Of a DNA stretch of 64,000 nt, positions 63,996-64,000 are shown one piece after another. The first letter of the stretch is position 1, and each line of letters starts with the position of its first letter. Source of the DNA: an uncultured bacterium (GTDB taxonomy: Bacteria; Verrucomicrobiota; Verrucomicrobiia; CAIQCK01). The stretch is from assembly GCA_903870275.1 (NCBI GenBank), contig CAIQCK010000059.1, forward strand, positions 1 through 64,000, read 5' to 3'. The position numbers were made by a program, and so were the translations under genes. The notes under the pieces were generated by a model, which worked only from the letters and a program-made list of their open reading frames with translations, searched no databases and was not told the origin of the DNA.

Positions 63996-64000
63996 CCCTC

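Larger units (their letters stand above)
36900..64000. mobile_element. Mu-like transposable prophage (right end outside window)
   Basis: The block carries a repressor, Ner, MuA- and MuB-like transposition proteins, Gam, MuF, a gpG-like protein, a protease, a gpT-like capsid, gp36, gp37, a DUF935 portal, terminase and lysis genes. The left border lies between the diheme cytochrome (start about 36817) and the portal stop at 36965. The exact terminal bases and the short target duplication cannot be defined without the right end. Packaging and lysis genes are on the minus strand, head genes on the plus strand, diverging from the repressor/Ner region. Confidence 0.92.

Noticed and set aside
1-64000. 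rRNA or tRNA genes
   Set aside because: None was recognised by eye on either strand; a covariance-model search would be needed to exclude a tRNA.

Overview
The window is GC-rich DNA from a bacterium that looks like a member of the Verrucomicrobia (Limisphaerales/Pedosphaeraceae type). The grounds are Tat-exported Gfo/Idh/MocA oxidoreductases next to a HEAT-repeat protein, a heparinase II/III-like lyase, discoidin-domain secreted proteins, a DUF2934 protein, a RAYT transposase with REP pairs, and many heptameric repeats. This assignment is inference from gene content.

Host part, about 1-36,900. At the left edge is the end of an unidentified gene, then a minus-strand string of overlapping small ORFs ending in a DUF2934 gene, and a cytidylate-kinase-like gene with a leaderless-type promoter. 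Next come a degenerate response regulator fused to a copy of the hypD 3' end, a DUF2007 gene and an XRE regulator. A minus-strand operon hypF-hypC-nifJ-(dihydroorotate-dehydrogenase-like)-hypD joins [NiFe]-hydrogenase maturation to pyruvate:ferredoxin oxidoreductase. A TIGR03663-type membrane glycosyltransferase and a RAYT/REP island follow. An eight-gene minus-strand operon (26,062 down to 15,903) encodes two MocA proteins, a HEAT protein, a seven-heme cytochrome, a small membrane protein, ApbE and two near-identical discoidin proteins, and ends at a strong terminator. Then come a DUF4160/DUF2442 pair, secreted proteins, a heparinase-like lyase, a beta-barrel-like protein divergent from a sigma factor, purN, acetyl-CoA synthetase and a diheme cytochrome c.

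Prophage part, about 36,900-64,000 (the right end lies outside). This is a Mu-like transposable prophage. A minus-strand arm (45,912 to 36,965) carries the S24 repressor, a DUF2939 cargo gene, a lysis cassette with a papain-like peptidase, a small-terminase-like protein, a large terminase split in two around a 49-residue ORF, and the DUF935 portal. A plus-strand arm (45,997 to the end) carries Ner, a ParB-like protein, a MuA-like transposase, MuB, Gam, many small coupled genes, an ASCH/radical-SAM pair, MuF fused to a zinc-peptidase-like domain, a tail-completion protein, protease/scaffold, decoration protein, gpT-like capsid, gp36 and gp37. Most neighbours overlap by ATGA, so translation is probably coupled along both arms.

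The most notable features are the split terminase with its nested ORF, the MuF-metallopeptidase with an adjacent small gene, the ASCH/radical-SAM pair, a 32-bp motif upstream of both late gene sets, and heptameric repeat arrays that sit at gene borders and are translated in frame inside several genes, including host hypF.
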